Shown here one piece after another: positions 10,594 to 21,389 of a DNA stretch of 64,000 bases. The position numbers and the translations under genes are program-made. The notes beneath the pieces are model-generated. The model was not told the origin of the DNA. It made no database searches and saw only the letters and a program-made list of their open reading frames with translations. Origin of the DNA: Siphonodentalium dalli (taxonomy: Eukaryota; Mollusca; Scaphopoda; Gadilida; Siphonodentaliidae); assembly GCA_032622095.1 (NCBI GenBank), contig CP136069.1, forward strand, positions 200,293,239 through 200,357,238, given 5' to 3'. Position 1 is the stretch's first letter. Each line of letters opens with the position of its first letter.

Positions 10594-11306
10594 TTTTGTT
10601 ATCCGATTACTACAGATAAAAATCCTTGCCATCCAGACGCACGATGTTGCACTGAGTCACGAGTGCTTTCTTTCCCGATTATTATTATATATTTTCAGTA
10701 ACTTCGTATCGTCCTATATGATTTATGTTCTATAATCGATTGTCAAGCCGTTAAACGTTTGATAATCACCGTTTATTTACGATCATTTTGGTGGTTAAAT
10801 CATCAATATCGGTCCATGCAATGTAAACCAATAAGCCATATAGATATTATCCCCTTCTGCAATTGAGCATATTCAATGTCGTCTTGTGGCCGAATTTACT
10901 CGCGATGTTCACTTCATTACGATCTTCCCACGAAAGTTATTGGGTAGTTGTGGGTTACATTGATGTACATTCATATATGTAAATGCTTCCAAGTACATGG
11001 CGATCCCCACACAGAATACTTCTATAATCACATTGCATACATCGCGGAGAGGTCTGATATGATGTATAAGCGTACAGGACCATTCGCGACAAACGTATGC
11101 ATTACGTTGTCCACTAGCAAGCATGTATAATCAAGCAACCTCAAGAGATCGACTCGTTCAATCTTGTACCATAATGTCGACATGAATATATTGAATCAGC
11201 GAAATGTTTCGATGTAAAAAGTACATAATAACGCTTGTCCGATAAAAGTATCAACTCAAATTAGCAAACACCACAACTGGTGTTTTTTCGAATCCGTCGG
11301 TATATA

Positions 11307-11743
11307 AGGTTACACAGGTGTAAATGTTTTCCATAGGCTTCAGTGCTAACGTTTTAGCGTATACTATTGGCAATATAAACATTGGGTCCAAAATTGACAC
11401 TTTGGGAAACTTTTTTGCACAAAAAAATCATGTACGACAGGCAGGGAATTCGCCTTTAAATCTTGTGTTTTCCTAACTAGTGTCAGAACCGCATAAAAAA
11501 TACTGTCATATTTTAGACCACAAAAAAAAATTCAAACTTCACTACAGAGGGTTAATTACTGTGCCAATGGCTATTTTACCAGTAGGAAACCATAGGGAAG
11601 AGGTGTGATGATTGTTTTATGCAAAAAGCACACAAGGCTATTGACCAATCAGTGCCCAGTGTATATTTTATTCTCTCCTATATATTCCTCCCGCATCCAC
11701 TAGAGGTCTCTCCGAACCTTATTTACACCAGTGTAACCTAAAG
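11307..11743 (+). mobile_element. TIR element, copy 1 (AGGTTACAC ends)
   Basis: Ends AGGTTACACAGGTGTAAAT and ATTTACACCAGTGTAACCT are inverted repeats. The interior is the same as in copy 2 at 12626 in the same orientation, with small indels. No transposase; MITE-like. Target duplication unclear. Confidence 0.7.
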
Positions 11744-12625
11744 CGATAGCCCGCTTTTTCGCAGAATAATTGTAACTCCCTACATTTCTTCAGAATTGCC
11801 CATCAATGGAACAAATATGTATAAAAGCAATATCACTTCTGTGGTTCTTTATTTATCACACACAATTTAACCTCACCCCCTTTAACATATTATTCATCAA
11901 AAAAACACAAATTGCCACCATAGGTCATGTTCAGGCCCCATTTTCACACAGTGTTTGGGGGTCTGGTGTTGCAAACTTGGCTCAGCTATGGAAGACTGTA
12001 CAAGATCCTTTCCATGAGAGAACTTCTGGTAATGTGAGGTCATTGAGTCCAGATTTGAGAAGCTGAGCATGAAACACATGACTTTATCAGCAAATTGAAG
12101 ACTAAAATATGATAAAAAGGGTGATCCGAGATAACTGGATGTGGGTGTATATTGAATTAGTTGAACTAAAATATGCTATCTTTGAAGTGCTGAAGCATTT
12201 TCTTATATGTGTCCAAGTTTTAGTGCTATTAACCTTCAAATGATAATACCCACCAGTGGAAATGACTAACTTGTATGATATATATATATATATCACTGGC
12301 TATAAAATCCAAAATACTTGTCAGATCAGCTTCTTATAACAAGTGATATGTGTCTCATTGACATGCTCATGTTATGGGTCATCTGCATTATCATATGACT
12401 ACTACCACCTTGAATTTTTTTTTAAAACATATTGAAAAATTGGCAATTTTTATGAAAAAATCATACTATTTTTGGCTGATGTAAGAGCAAGAAGACATCA
12501 GCAGCAAGAATAGCTACACCATGCATGAGAGATTCATTGGACTGAAAGACCAGGCTGTTAAAAATGCAATAAAATACTTTAAAGTGACCTCCAGGAATCA
12601 AAAAGGCCAAAATGCTCATTTTCCC
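11744..12625. other. Interval between the two AGGTTACAC elements
   Basis: About 880 bases without a recognisable gene. A short TA run lies at 12278-12292. No primer-binding site or polyprotein motif supports reading the flanking copies as LTRs. Confidence 0.45.
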
Positions 12626-13093
12626 CTTTAGGTTACACAGGTGTAAATGTTTTCCATAGGCATCAGTGCTAACATTTTAGCGTATACTATTGGCAATATA
12701 AACATTGGGTCCAAAATTTTCTTTAAATCTGAAAAATTGACACTTTGGGAAACTTTTTGCACAAAAAAATCAGGTACGACAGGCAGGGAATTCGCCTTTA
12801 AATGTTGTGTTTTCCTAACTAGTGTCAGAACCGCATAAAAAAAATACTGTCATATTTAGACCACAAATTTTTTTTCGAACTTCACTACAAAGGGTTAATT
12901 CCTGTGTCAATGGCTATTTTACCAGTGGGATACCAGATACCATAGGGAAGAGGTGTGATGATTGTTTTTATGCAAAAAGCACACAAAGCTATTGACCAAT
13001 CAGGCCAAGTGTCTATTTTATTCTCTCCTATATATTCCTCCCGCGTCCGCTAGAGGTCTCTCCGAACCTTATTTACACCAGTGTAACCTAAAG
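12626..13093 (+). mobile_element. TIR element, copy 2 (CTTTAGGTTACAC ends)
   Basis: The ends CTTTAGGTTACACAGGTG and CACCAGTGTAACCTAAAG form clean TIRs. It is 468 bp long and direct relative to copy 1. Confidence 0.75.
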
Positions 13094-13145
13094 ATTTATG
13101 ACTTTAGTACGTCGTAGTGATGTGAGATACCTGAGGTACTGTAGT

Positions 13146-13212
13146 GTGTGTGTGTGTGTGTGAGAGGGGGTGTGTGTGCTTAGATATATTATTGTGTGTG
13201 TGTGTGTGTGTG
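13146..13212. repeat. GT dinucleotide microsatellite
   Basis: Two GT runs separated by a short G-rich and TTAGATATATTATT segment, the latter duplicated after the second run. Confidence 0.85.
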
Positions 13213-14037
13213 TTTGCTTAGATATATTATTGACATATAACATCAGGCGGGCGACAAAAACAATGTATCCCGGCTCAGCGGGCGACAGTGTGATTTATCG
13301 CCCGGCACGTGACAGGACATGGGCCAATCAGATAAGTGTAAAATAGGGATGAGGGTAACAAAGGATACAGGCTAGTAACATTGCTGATCATCCTGTCGTC
13401 GTGCGTGTACTGTTTCACGTTATATGTATATAACATTGGAGTATGTATATCACTATGAAAAAGGGACGTAGCTATAAAACATGTTAAAAATAAGGGGATG
13501 TTTTATGGTTTTCTTGTCCAATTTCTACAGGTACAGGTTTCGTCGACCATGGTGATAAAAAAATTGTGAGGCATGATCCAGGAGCGGTTTACAGAAATTT
13601 GGAAAAGAGATTTGGAACGTACATACCAAAGTAAAGTTAAATAGCCAAAGTAGTCAATTTTGAACAGTTAAAAAAGGTGCCCACATTTTGGAAAGATCGT
13701 AATGACACCGGAGGGCGTCATCGGTAGCTAGCGATTGATTTTATGTCTTCCAAACCCGTTGCCATATTATCCCTTTTCGGCACTTAACGAGCAGGGGAAA
13801 CAACTCTTTTGATGTTTGTTAGTTAACCCTTTCTATGCTAAATGGGTTATCCCAGTCAGTTAAAAAGTGTACATCGGAATGGTCTATTATGTATTTACAG
13901 TTATGTACAGGTAATATATACAGACGACAGATAACTAAAAGTACAGAAGGATTCCTATTTATTGAGGGAAATGTTGAGATAATAAGTTCAAGAATACACG
14001 ACAGCATAGAACCGCCACACCACTGTGTTTACTATCC

Positions 14038-14142
14038 TGATTGATCAACTTACTATTTTGATTAATCAACTTAGCTATCTTGAGTAATCAACTAGCTATC
14101 TTGATTAATCATCTTATATATCTTGATTAATCAACTTAGCAC
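14038..14142. repeat. GATTAATCAACTT short tandem repeat (B1 flank)
   Basis: Units of about 21-25 bases with TTGATTAATCAACTTAG. Paralogous arrays lie at 26925-27004, 39010-39060 and 53021-53162, each about 1.5-4.5 kb after a class B locus. Confidence 0.75.
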
Positions 14143-14163
14143 GCCGGCTCGGTCACAAACAGT

Positions 14164-14543
14164 TTTTACCCTGTGCCAATGCATTCTCTTATATATGCGA
14201 GTCGACCATAGGTCGCCTCGCATATATAAGAGAATGCATTGGCCAAACAATTGTTTATATTTTTGTTTAAATAAATGTTTCTGACAATTTTTAGGACATA
14301 AAATAAAAAAAACATCCATTACCCTGCAGGGAGCCCCACAAATATATAGAAGCATATAGAAGAGTGTCGTCTGCTCATGTTTGTCTGGGGCTCTGTATGG
14401 GTGAAATTATAAAATTGTTAAAGAATACAAGAAAAAATTATTAAAATTGTAAAAAATTGTTAGGCCAATGCATTCTCTTTTATATGCGAGGCGACCTATG
14501 GTCGACTCGCATATATAAGAGAATGCATTGGCACAGGGTAAAA
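14164..14543 (+). mobile_element. Free-standing double-hairpin foldback element
   Basis: Ends TTTTACCCTGTGCC and GGCACAGGGTAAAA are perfect inverts. Hairpins 14176-14242 and 14464-14531 are the same pair found inside the piggyBac-like MITEs, but the middle is longer and unrelated (it includes CCCTGCAGGGAGCCCC), and the outer CCCTTTACCCAACA ends are missing. The hairpin module thus exists independently. Confidence 0.75.
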
Positions 14544-14914
14544 TTAATCAACTTAGCACGCCCGTTCGATCACAAACAGTTTACTGTGTTCATGTTCGAA
14601 TCCCAGAATATCCAACTCATTAAAGTACATTTTTATCATAAATTTACTAGTTTAAAAAAAACACTCTTTCCCTTCGTATAACGATCCTGCTGCGCCAAGG
14701 TGTGTTCAGTTAGGTAGGCGTTAGACAATCGTTTAAAATTCGAGTGAAGTTGGCTAGGCGTTGGACTTTCGACTAAAAGTCCAGTTTCGGGTTTTCATCC
14801 TCACAACCAAATACACGGACCGCAGACTACTACTCTTTTCAAAGAGTGTAGGTAAATATCTTTATTATGCTAATTTAAAGGTTATATGTACTTTTGGCGT
14901 ATCTTACAATCTCA
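14544..14914. other. B-unit 3' spacer, paralogue of 27.1 and 40.2 kb
   Basis: Carries the segment GGCGTTRGACWWTCG...AAAAGTCCAGTTTCGG, also seen at 27120-27260 and 40190-40290. No coding signal. Confidence 0.55.
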
Positions 14915-15190
14915 ACTGAATACAAATCCAAAATGGTAGGAGTATTTACTAATACACAACCAAAATGGTGGAGTATTTACTGAACAGAGAGTCAAAATGG
15001 TGGAATATTTTACTGAATACAAATCCAAAATGGTAGGAGTATTTACTAATACACAACCAAAATGGTGGAGTATTTACTGAACAGAGAGTCAAAATGGTGG
15101 AATATTTTACTGAATACAAATCCAAAATGGTAGGAGTATTTGACTGAATACAAATCCAAAATGGTAGGAATATTTGACTGAATAGTGGAC
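14915..15190. repeat. Minisatellite, GAATACAAATCCAAAATGGT units
   Basis: Units of about 33-35 bases (consensus core CCAAAATGGTAGGAGTATTT) arranged partly as a higher-order block of about 98 bases repeated twice. A related shorter array lies at 40655-40850, the paralogous position after B3. Confidence 0.8.
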
Positions 15191-15600
15191 CAATAGCAGG
15201 AGTATTTGTTGCAGTAATTGTTTGCATATTGGACAAGGGAGAGTATCCTTTATGGTCTGTCTCAAAATTGGGACACTGAACGTGTACCTTTATAACAGTA
15301 TACAATATTTTGATTTTGTTTATTTGTTATTCCACGAACTGAGACAGAAACTATTTAAAAGCCACATGTCACGTTCTAACACTATTCTCAAAATTAAATT
15401 AGACCGCTCCATGATCCTTTTTCCATTTCGAAATTCATCTCATGAGAATAACCAGAAATTTATTATAATTATCCTCCTCGTGAATATGGCTAGCAGACAT
15501 CCTTCCATTTCTCATGTATGTACATTTATGTACCACCTTCATTATGTGGGGAAATAATATGACGCATAAGCTGTAACACTATTTCTTACACTATGTTTTA
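15191..15600. other. Spacer shared with 28.1-28.8 and 40.85-41.25 kb
   Basis: Matches the 40.9-41.2 kb region closely (for example TCTCAAAATTGGGAC and CACCTTCATTATGT) and 28.1-28.7 kb more loosely. No gene recognised. Confidence 0.5.
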
Positions 15601-16140
15601 TGGTCTGTCCAACATATCCTCGCGAAATATGCACACAATCGACATATAATGTGAAATACGCACACAATCGACATATAATTTGCAATACGCACACAATCGT
15701 CCTATAATGTGAAATATGTACATAATGTGATAATAATATTAATAATACGCACACAATCGACCTATAATGTGATATACGCACACAATCGACCTATAGTGTG
15801 AAATACGAACAGTCGACCTATAATGTGAAAAATATACATAATGTGATAACAATAATACGCACACAATCGACCTATAATGTGAATATGTACATAATGTGAT
15901 AATAATATTTTCATAAGCTTAAGTAGGTAAATAATGGACTCATCGCCGTTATTTCGTTTTATGGCGCGGGCCACAGTGAAACCACGTGTTAAAGACCGTA
16001 TACCCGAAAAGTCGTGAGTTGGCTTATATGTGTCATTGTCCGCACATCAATGGCATAGAATCGACTCATTATGAGTGACTGATGGGCTCTTATTTTCAGC
16101 ACATTATCGACTCAAAATTAGGTGATTCTAAGCAGATTAT
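15601..16140 (+). repeat. Interspersed element with ATAATGTG motifs (+ copy)
   Basis: The left part is an irregular tandem of CGCACACAATCGACCTATAATGTG. The right part (GTTATTTCGTTTTATGG..., CGACTCATTATGAGTC) is the reverse complement of 25950-26195. Shorter relatives are at 19.66, 45.8 and 46.5 kb. Probably a non-autonomous DNA element; termini not defined. Confidence 0.55.
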
Positions 16141-16215
16141 TTACCTATAACAAGTGTGCCGGTTTTCGGGAGAACAAGCTGGTCTGTCAGCCGCTCCGCC
16201 ATATCGACATGTTAA

Positions 16216-16370
16216 TGTCATTCCCGATGGATAGGTGTGATTTTACTGTCATTCCCGATGGATAGGTGTGATTTTACTGTCATTCCGGAGGGCTAGGCGT
16301 GATTTTACTGTCATTCCGGAGGGCTAGGTGTGATTTTACTGTCATTCCGGAGGGCTATGTGTGATTTTCG
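16216..16370. repeat. 31-bp minisatellite, 5 copies
   Basis: Unit TGTCATTCCGGAGGGCTAGG plus YGTGATTTTAC. The first two units carry CCCGATGGAT instead. Single units occur at 28420 and 41310. Confidence 0.85.
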
Positions 16371-16640
16371 CTGACCCTGTCAGATACATCACATGGCAGA
16401 CACACACAAGTCTACTGGATATACAGTGTATGGTCTCTCTCAAAATTTGTTCTTAAAATAAATCTACTCCAAAATCTAAGTCAACGTACTTTTCAATTGT
16501 GCTTTACATGTCCCAATTTATTATTATTAGAAATATCGAGGTCTAGAATAGTGGGATATGTCAAGCAGTTTATAGTCTATAAGACACATACACATGCATA
16601 CAGACAGACAGTCCGACAAACAGAAGTTCCTAACTATATA
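16371..16640. other. Spacer, partly shared with 41.35-41.6 kb
   Basis: Contains TTACATGTCCCAAT and TATTATTATTAGAAATATCG, also at 41515-41550. Nothing coding. Confidence 0.45.
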
Positions 16641-17010
16641 GTAGATGTATGTATATATGGTGTGAAGAATATACAACAGGAATCTAGAAGGTCAATATAT
16701 TTAAAAAAAATCCCTGTCCAATTTGACACCATAACACCACCATATGTACATGTACGTCGCGTTCTATACCATATAACACCACCATCTGTACATGTACGCC
16801 GTGTTCTGTACCAAATAACACCACCATATGTAGATGTACGTCGCGTTCTGTACCAGAAAATAATTTGGTCGGACACATGAGCCAATTTGGGTAAGGTTTT
16901 TTTATGGCCAAATATACACTTTTAAAACAGTAAAAATTTAACAGGATTTGAATTGTCAGTCCTCAACAAATTTCAATTATCGCCTCAATTATAATATTTT
17001 GCGCTTCGTT
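16641..17010 (-). repeat. Inverted copy of the 20.64-21.01 kb repeat, with three 42-bp units
   Basis: From 16728 to about 16853 there are three units containing ACACCACCATATGTACATGT. The segment to 17010 is the reverse complement of 20642-20764 with scattered differences. Together with 20.64-21.01 kb it forms an inverted pair around A2. Confidence 0.75.
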
Positions 17011-17357
17011 TGAACGTTAACTGATGGATTAATTTGTGTATCTTCGCGAAGCTAGTGACATATGGTCAAATGTTTGAGTTAATATCAATCAAATTGATGC
17101 GTCCAGGGTCAGTGAATGAAAATAAATACCCAAAAGGCGCGGCTCTTGAATTGTGACTTCGCCATCAACAAAAATAAAAATTCAGCATCAGATCGTTTGA
17201 TTACGGGATGGGTTGACGCTGTAGTTTGTGCATATAATGATATACTGATATTGATACTGGTTACCGCACCTCGTACGTCATTTCTGAAACCATTTTGTCC
17301 CGAGTAAGATGTAAATTAACATACAAAATGTGGAAAATCGGACAAGGCATCTTTACC
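17011..17357. other. Spacer before the A2 minisatellite
   Basis: Not recognised up to about 17305. From there it matches 43018 onward in the A3 unit. Confidence 0.4.
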
Positions 17358-17570
17358 GCACTGCACTGTGAAATTCATTAGGCAAACCGCATCCTTCACC
17401 GTGATATCCTTTCGGCAAACCGCGTCATTCTCCGTGAAATCCATTTGGGCAAACCGCGATATTCTCCGTGAAGTCCATTTGACAAACCGCGATATTCTCC
17501 GTGAAATCCATTCGACATACCGCTTCATTCTCCGTCGTATGCATTGGACACACCTCGTCATTCTCGGCAC
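17358..17570. repeat. 33-bp minisatellite, about 6 copies, upstream of A2
   Basis: Same unit as at 2037-2757 (GACAAACCGCGATATTCTCC-like). It is shorter and more diverged than the A1 array. Confidence 0.85.
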
Positions 17571-17993
17571 TGTAAAACAAAGGAGCGAGCCTCGAGATGT
17601 TTAGAATGAGTAGAATCGCTAAAAATCGGAAGCACACCTCGGGGACAACAACCGAAAGCACTATGAATTAAAGGGCATTTTCCGTGTTGAAACAAACATC
17701 CGAGTTACCATTAACAATGTATGCTAACATCTGATATCGACCGAACTAATGGTTCGAACGCTTCAAATGGACTGGCGTTTATGCGACACAAACATTACGA
17801 TGTCGTTCCACTGAGATGTCACACATTCACTGAATTTTAACCGGCGTATATGATAGGATCCCGGTCTCGTGATACAGTGGCGCCCATAGATTGTTACCAT
17901 CTACTTCACCAGTGGCATCAGTTTAAAGGAATTCAGAAATAAGATCCAACATCGACAAGCTTTGTCTGAGATTTCAAGTTCTGGTTAAAAATT
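17571..17993 (+). promoter_or_regulatory. Conserved 5' flank of class A receptor A2
   Basis: Closely matches the A1 and A3 upstream flanks from the end of the minisatellite to the ATG. Likely promoter/5'UTR. Confidence 0.5.
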
Positions 17994-18980
17994 ATGACAG
18001 ATCTGGAAGCTGGGAATGCTGATGAAGATAACTATTCGACTTTGGTTGACCATTTTGATGAATTCAATATCCTAATTGGTGGTGCGAGAGCTGTGGGTGC
18101 TCTGTTTTGTTTCCCTGGGGAAAAAAGGCTGGTTACGTTGCTGAAAGCGCTTTGCTTTATTGTTTTGTGGATTTTATTCTGGTGTGACTCAGCGCTGTCT
18201 ATGAGATACTATATAAAATGGTATATGATGTACGACCCCAACGAGAGGGTTGCAGAACTAATTTTGACCATCAGTCAGATACTTTATGCGTGGTTGCACA
18301 CGTTTCTCTACAGCTTTGGCATTGTTGGAAGCTCTGTGAAAATCAAGCAATTTCAACACGCTGTGTCTACGTATCGTTCTGATTTCGTATCCCATAGGAA
18401 TAACATAACAAGGAAGAAAACGTTAATAGCCCAAATCGTTTTGGTGCCTATAATTGCTATTCTATTCGGGATGGGAGGGTTGAATGTGCTGTCATTAATT
18501 ACAGGCGAAACACCGGATAATAATATAACAACACAGATATTAACGGAATCACCCCTGCTAGAGAAAAGTGTCTTCATTGCACACCTTGTTTTCCTCGCTA
18601 TTGGACTTTTCCAAATCAATACGATGTTCATATTGTTCTGTGGTGTGTTGCGTATTTTGATACAGGAATTCAATGATACGAGTAGAGAAATCGAACATGT
18701 CAGGCGTCAACCCATATTTTCAAAGTTGGGTAGCGTTTTAACAACCCAAAGATTGAGGTTCGAATCATTGACGGAGATCGTAAATACGTTCGACCAGTTG
18801 ATGGCTCATTTCGTGTCGGCTGCTTTCATCGTTGGTCTGTTGAACATCTGTTTGGTCTCGTACGCTTTGGCAAATAGAGGCCCGCAATCGCAGTCGCTCT
18901 ACGCTTCAATAATATTGGCCATCGCAGTGGGAATTTACCTGGTTGGACACACGTACCAGGCGATGGAACTTAACTATAAG
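17994..18980 (+). CDS. Class A gustatory-receptor-like protein, main exon (A2)
   Basis: A 329-residue exon, colinear with A1 and very close to A3. TM1-TM6 fall at the same places. ECL2 has the NNIT sequon, ICL1 is basic (HRNNITRKK), and ICL2 ends in KLGSVLTTQRLRFESLTEIV. It starts at the conserved MTDLEAGNADED and ends at AAG|GTGAAT, phase 0. If unspliced, a stop follows at 19014-19016. No frame break in the exon. Compared with A3, differences are scattered and mostly conservative, including TGET for AGES before ECL2, so both may be functional. No TM7 exon was found; only a short TM6-end copy follows at 19.45 kb. Confidence 0.75.
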
Positions 18981-19016
18981 GTGAATATACATTATATACA
19001 TATGTCTCCCATGTGA

Positions 19017-19315
19017 ATATACCGTAGATGTACATGGAAGCGGTAACTACGTGGTCAAAAATTTGGTAAATATCGCAGTGTTTACTGTGTAATATACATG
19101 ATCGTTTAATAAAAGGACAAACCACAGAGCATAAACGTTCACAATTCGGTATACAATCTTTTCAGTGATCTCGGTTAAATTGAACGAAACAGCTTATTTC
19201 TTTTGGCAGCTGTAATTTACTCAATCGTGAATGAACACGTTTATATGGGCAAATTTATTTACACTATTTACATACTATGAATCCGTAAGATCACCAGGAC
19301 ACGTATCATCATATC
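19017..19315. other. A2 3' region, shared with A1 and A3 loci
   Basis: Matches 44807-45040 and parts of 4240-5450. Likely intronic or 3' flank. Confidence 0.45.
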
Positions 19316-19440
19316 AACATTATCAACACCAACCCACCATCATCATCATCATCATCATAATAACCACCACCTTCATCATCAACATCACCACAACCACGTA
19401 CCGCCACCGTCCCACCAACATTAACACCATCATAATCACA
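19316..19440. repeat. CAT microsatellite downstream of A2
   Basis: ATCATCATCATCATCATAAT followed by imperfect ACCACC/CATCAA units. Occupies the same place as in the other A loci. Confidence 0.8.
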
Positions 19441-19446
19441 TAATTA

Positions 19447-19604
19447 CAGGAGTTTACTTGATTGGACACACGTACCAAGCAGAGGGACTAAACTATCAGT
19501 TAAATAATAGATGTAGCACAACGTCAGTAACTGATCAAGATCATATTGACGACAGTGACACAGTTTTCAAGATTTTTGACAATCAGGTCCAAGTTGTCTG
19601 AACA
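19447..19604 (+). pseudogene. Isolated GRL TM6-end copy downstream of A2
   Basis: After a TACAG the frame reads GVYLIGHTYQAEGLNYQLNN and continues to a stop at 19600-19602. It matches the TM6 end of class B genes better than class A, and its donor is lost (CAG|TTAAAT instead of CAG|GTAAAT). The 3' flank resembles class B 3' flanks. I read it as a truncated duplicate rather than an alternative exon; RNA data could overturn this. Confidence 0.55.
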
Positions 19605-20191
19605 TAAAATAATTAATTTATGTAGTTCTAAAACTCTGCATATATCCTCGCACATATACGCACATATTCGATCTATATATAATGTGAAATAGGTACATAA
19701 TGTGATTATTTGATTATGAAATAAGCAGATAATGGATCAAAATCGCCTCATTAAGAGTCGATTATGTGACTAAAATGCTCTCGTATGTATTATCGTATGT
19801 ATTATCGACAAAAAATGAGGCGATTCTAAGCACATTAACTGCATAATACAAGATTGTATTATAAGCAGATAATGTGCGGGTTTTAGGGAGAACAAGTTGC
19901 TTTGCAACATTCGAGTAAACTGATCCAGTGTGCAGCTTTCTCGATACGATTTATGTCTTTGAAATGAAGAACAGTTTGTCGTCGATAAATTGCGACCTTG
20001 ATAATACTACCTTACTATTATTTAAATTCGCGCAGTGCTATCTGTTTGTATTCGATTCATTCCAATGGGAGACTCGCATATATATAAGGGAGTGCATTGT
20101 CGCGGGGTTTTCGCAAAATTTGAAGAAGCTCCAGTCATGGAAGGGTTAAAGCCTAGCATAATCAAAATACAAATATTAATCCATAATTAAT
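19605..20191. repeat. Spacer with ATAATGTG element and hairpin fragment
   Basis: 19660-19900 is a copy of the element at 46490-46740. 20062-20105 is half of the MITE hairpin (GACTCGCATATATATAAGGG). The block is paralogous to 46.4-47.0 kb. Confidence 0.6.
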
Positions 20192-20590
20192 GGAGCTCCG
20201 TGGTCCAGTGGTTAGCGTGTCGGACTTGTATTCGCTGTAAACACATCGATATGGGTTCGCAGCGCGTCACCGGTCATTGAGTCTCCACATAGCAGTGGCT
20301 TGGCGGTTTTGAGCGACGGGGTCTGATTACTCGCTGTTTCAAAACCCGCGCCAAGTTGTGACCCTTGTGCAAGGTCGCTCGTGCTGTGTAGGCTTCGTAT
20401 CACTCATGCGTTAAAAGAGTACCAGTCAGCTTGTCATACTGATGAGTATCAGAGCATGTTCTGATCAATCTAGAGCCGTGCATGCAATGGCTGCAGCCGG
20501 TTCATTGGTTGGCTTGTACAAATGACTTGGGTAATTTTGTACCAAGCGTGCTAGAGCAAGTAATTGGTTAATCGCTATACAAAACTGGTA

Positions 20591-20625
<35 letters not shown>
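20192..20625 (+). mobile_element. tRNA-derived SINE with (ATT)n tail
   Basis: The 5' end has a pol III box A-like TGGTCCAGTGGTTAGCG and a box B-like GGGTTCGCAGC about 50 bases later, as in tRNA-type SINE heads. A body of about 350 bases follows, ending in (ATT)n at about 20590-20625. The paralogous site at 47000-47020 (CCATCATTTAACGTTC) lacks it; flanks ATTAA and ATTTAA suggest a short target duplication. Not a functional tRNA, since no acceptor stem forms. It inserted after units 2 and 4 separated. Confidence 0.75.
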
Positions 20626-20626
<1 letters not shown>

Positions 20627-20639
20627 TAACGTTCAACCT

Positions 20640-21010
20640 AAACGTAAAATATTATAATTGAGGCGATAATTGAAATTTGTTGAGGACTGACAATTCCAAT
20701 CCTGTTAACATGTACTCTTTTAACAGTCTATCTCTGTCCATAAAAACCTTACACTAATGGGCTCATTGGTCCGATCAAATTATTTTGTGGTATAGAACAC
20801 GTCGTACGTGTACAGATGGTGGTGTTATGTGGTATAGAACACGACGTACATGTACATATGGTGGTGTTATGTGGTATAGAACACGACGTGCATGTACATA
20901 TGGTGGTGTTATGTGGTATAGAACGCAACGTACATGTACACATGGTGGTGTTATGGTGTCAAATTAATTGGACAGGACATTTTTTTATATATTCGCTTTC
21001 TAGACAACAC
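20640..21010 (+). repeat. Repeat block with four 42-bp units
   Basis: 20786-20954 has four units of GTGGTATAGAACACGACGTA plus CATGTACATATGGTGGTGTTAT. The block is direct to 47030-47240 (single unit) and inverted to 16641-17010. Confidence 0.8.
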
Positions 21011-21389
21011 ACCCGTTCGATGGAGACAGCTATTAGTCCTGTTTAAATGAAAACAACAGACACACATGAGAGTGTTGCCTATGCCCTTGTTGAAAAGAAC
21101 TTATATGCATAGTATTCGTGAGAAAGTGGGTAAGACATGTAGCTGTATTTTATCTGTATTTTATTTTATTTTAATGAAATATTAAATATGTAAGGGTCTT
21201 CCATTATAGCAACTGTCTGGAGGATTATGCAATTATTATATTACTCAATAATGTACAATTGTGTACTTTATGAAATTATGTGAGGCCAATATACATGTCA
21301 GAGTTATACAAACACAGTCCATGCAGAAAGTTTCATTTACATTCAAAATAATCGCAACGTCTCGAAAAAATAGACAATAGAGTTTGGCA

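Larger units (their letters stand above)
10297..13820. other. About 3.5-kb insertion unique to the B1 flank
   Basis: The segment GTTAACCC..CTGCTAAATGGATT..CCAGTCAGTT occurs both at about 10280-10337 and at 13808-13861, while the B3 flank has it once (38800-38850). The DNA between, with two direct TIR elements and two GGGCGAC hairpins, is therefore extra. It has no open frame of note. The flanking duplication of about 50 bases is too long and diverged for an ordinary target site duplication. Confidence 0.55.

Noticed and set aside
11307-13093. LTR retrotransposon with the two direct copies as LTRs
   Set aside because: The repeats end in inverted AGGTTACAC/GTGTAACCT rather than TG..CA; no primer-binding site, polypurine tract or polyprotein between them, and no clear target duplication.
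14131-14681. Recurrent peptide QCILLYMRGDLWSTRIYKRM in several places
   Set aside because: It is the translation of the palindromic MITE hairpin on either strand, so its recurrence reflects repeat copies, not a protein family.
20192-20275. Possible functional tRNA gene
   Set aside because: Box A and box B are present but no acceptor stem or proper anticodon arm forms, and the unit continues into a SINE body with an ATT tail.
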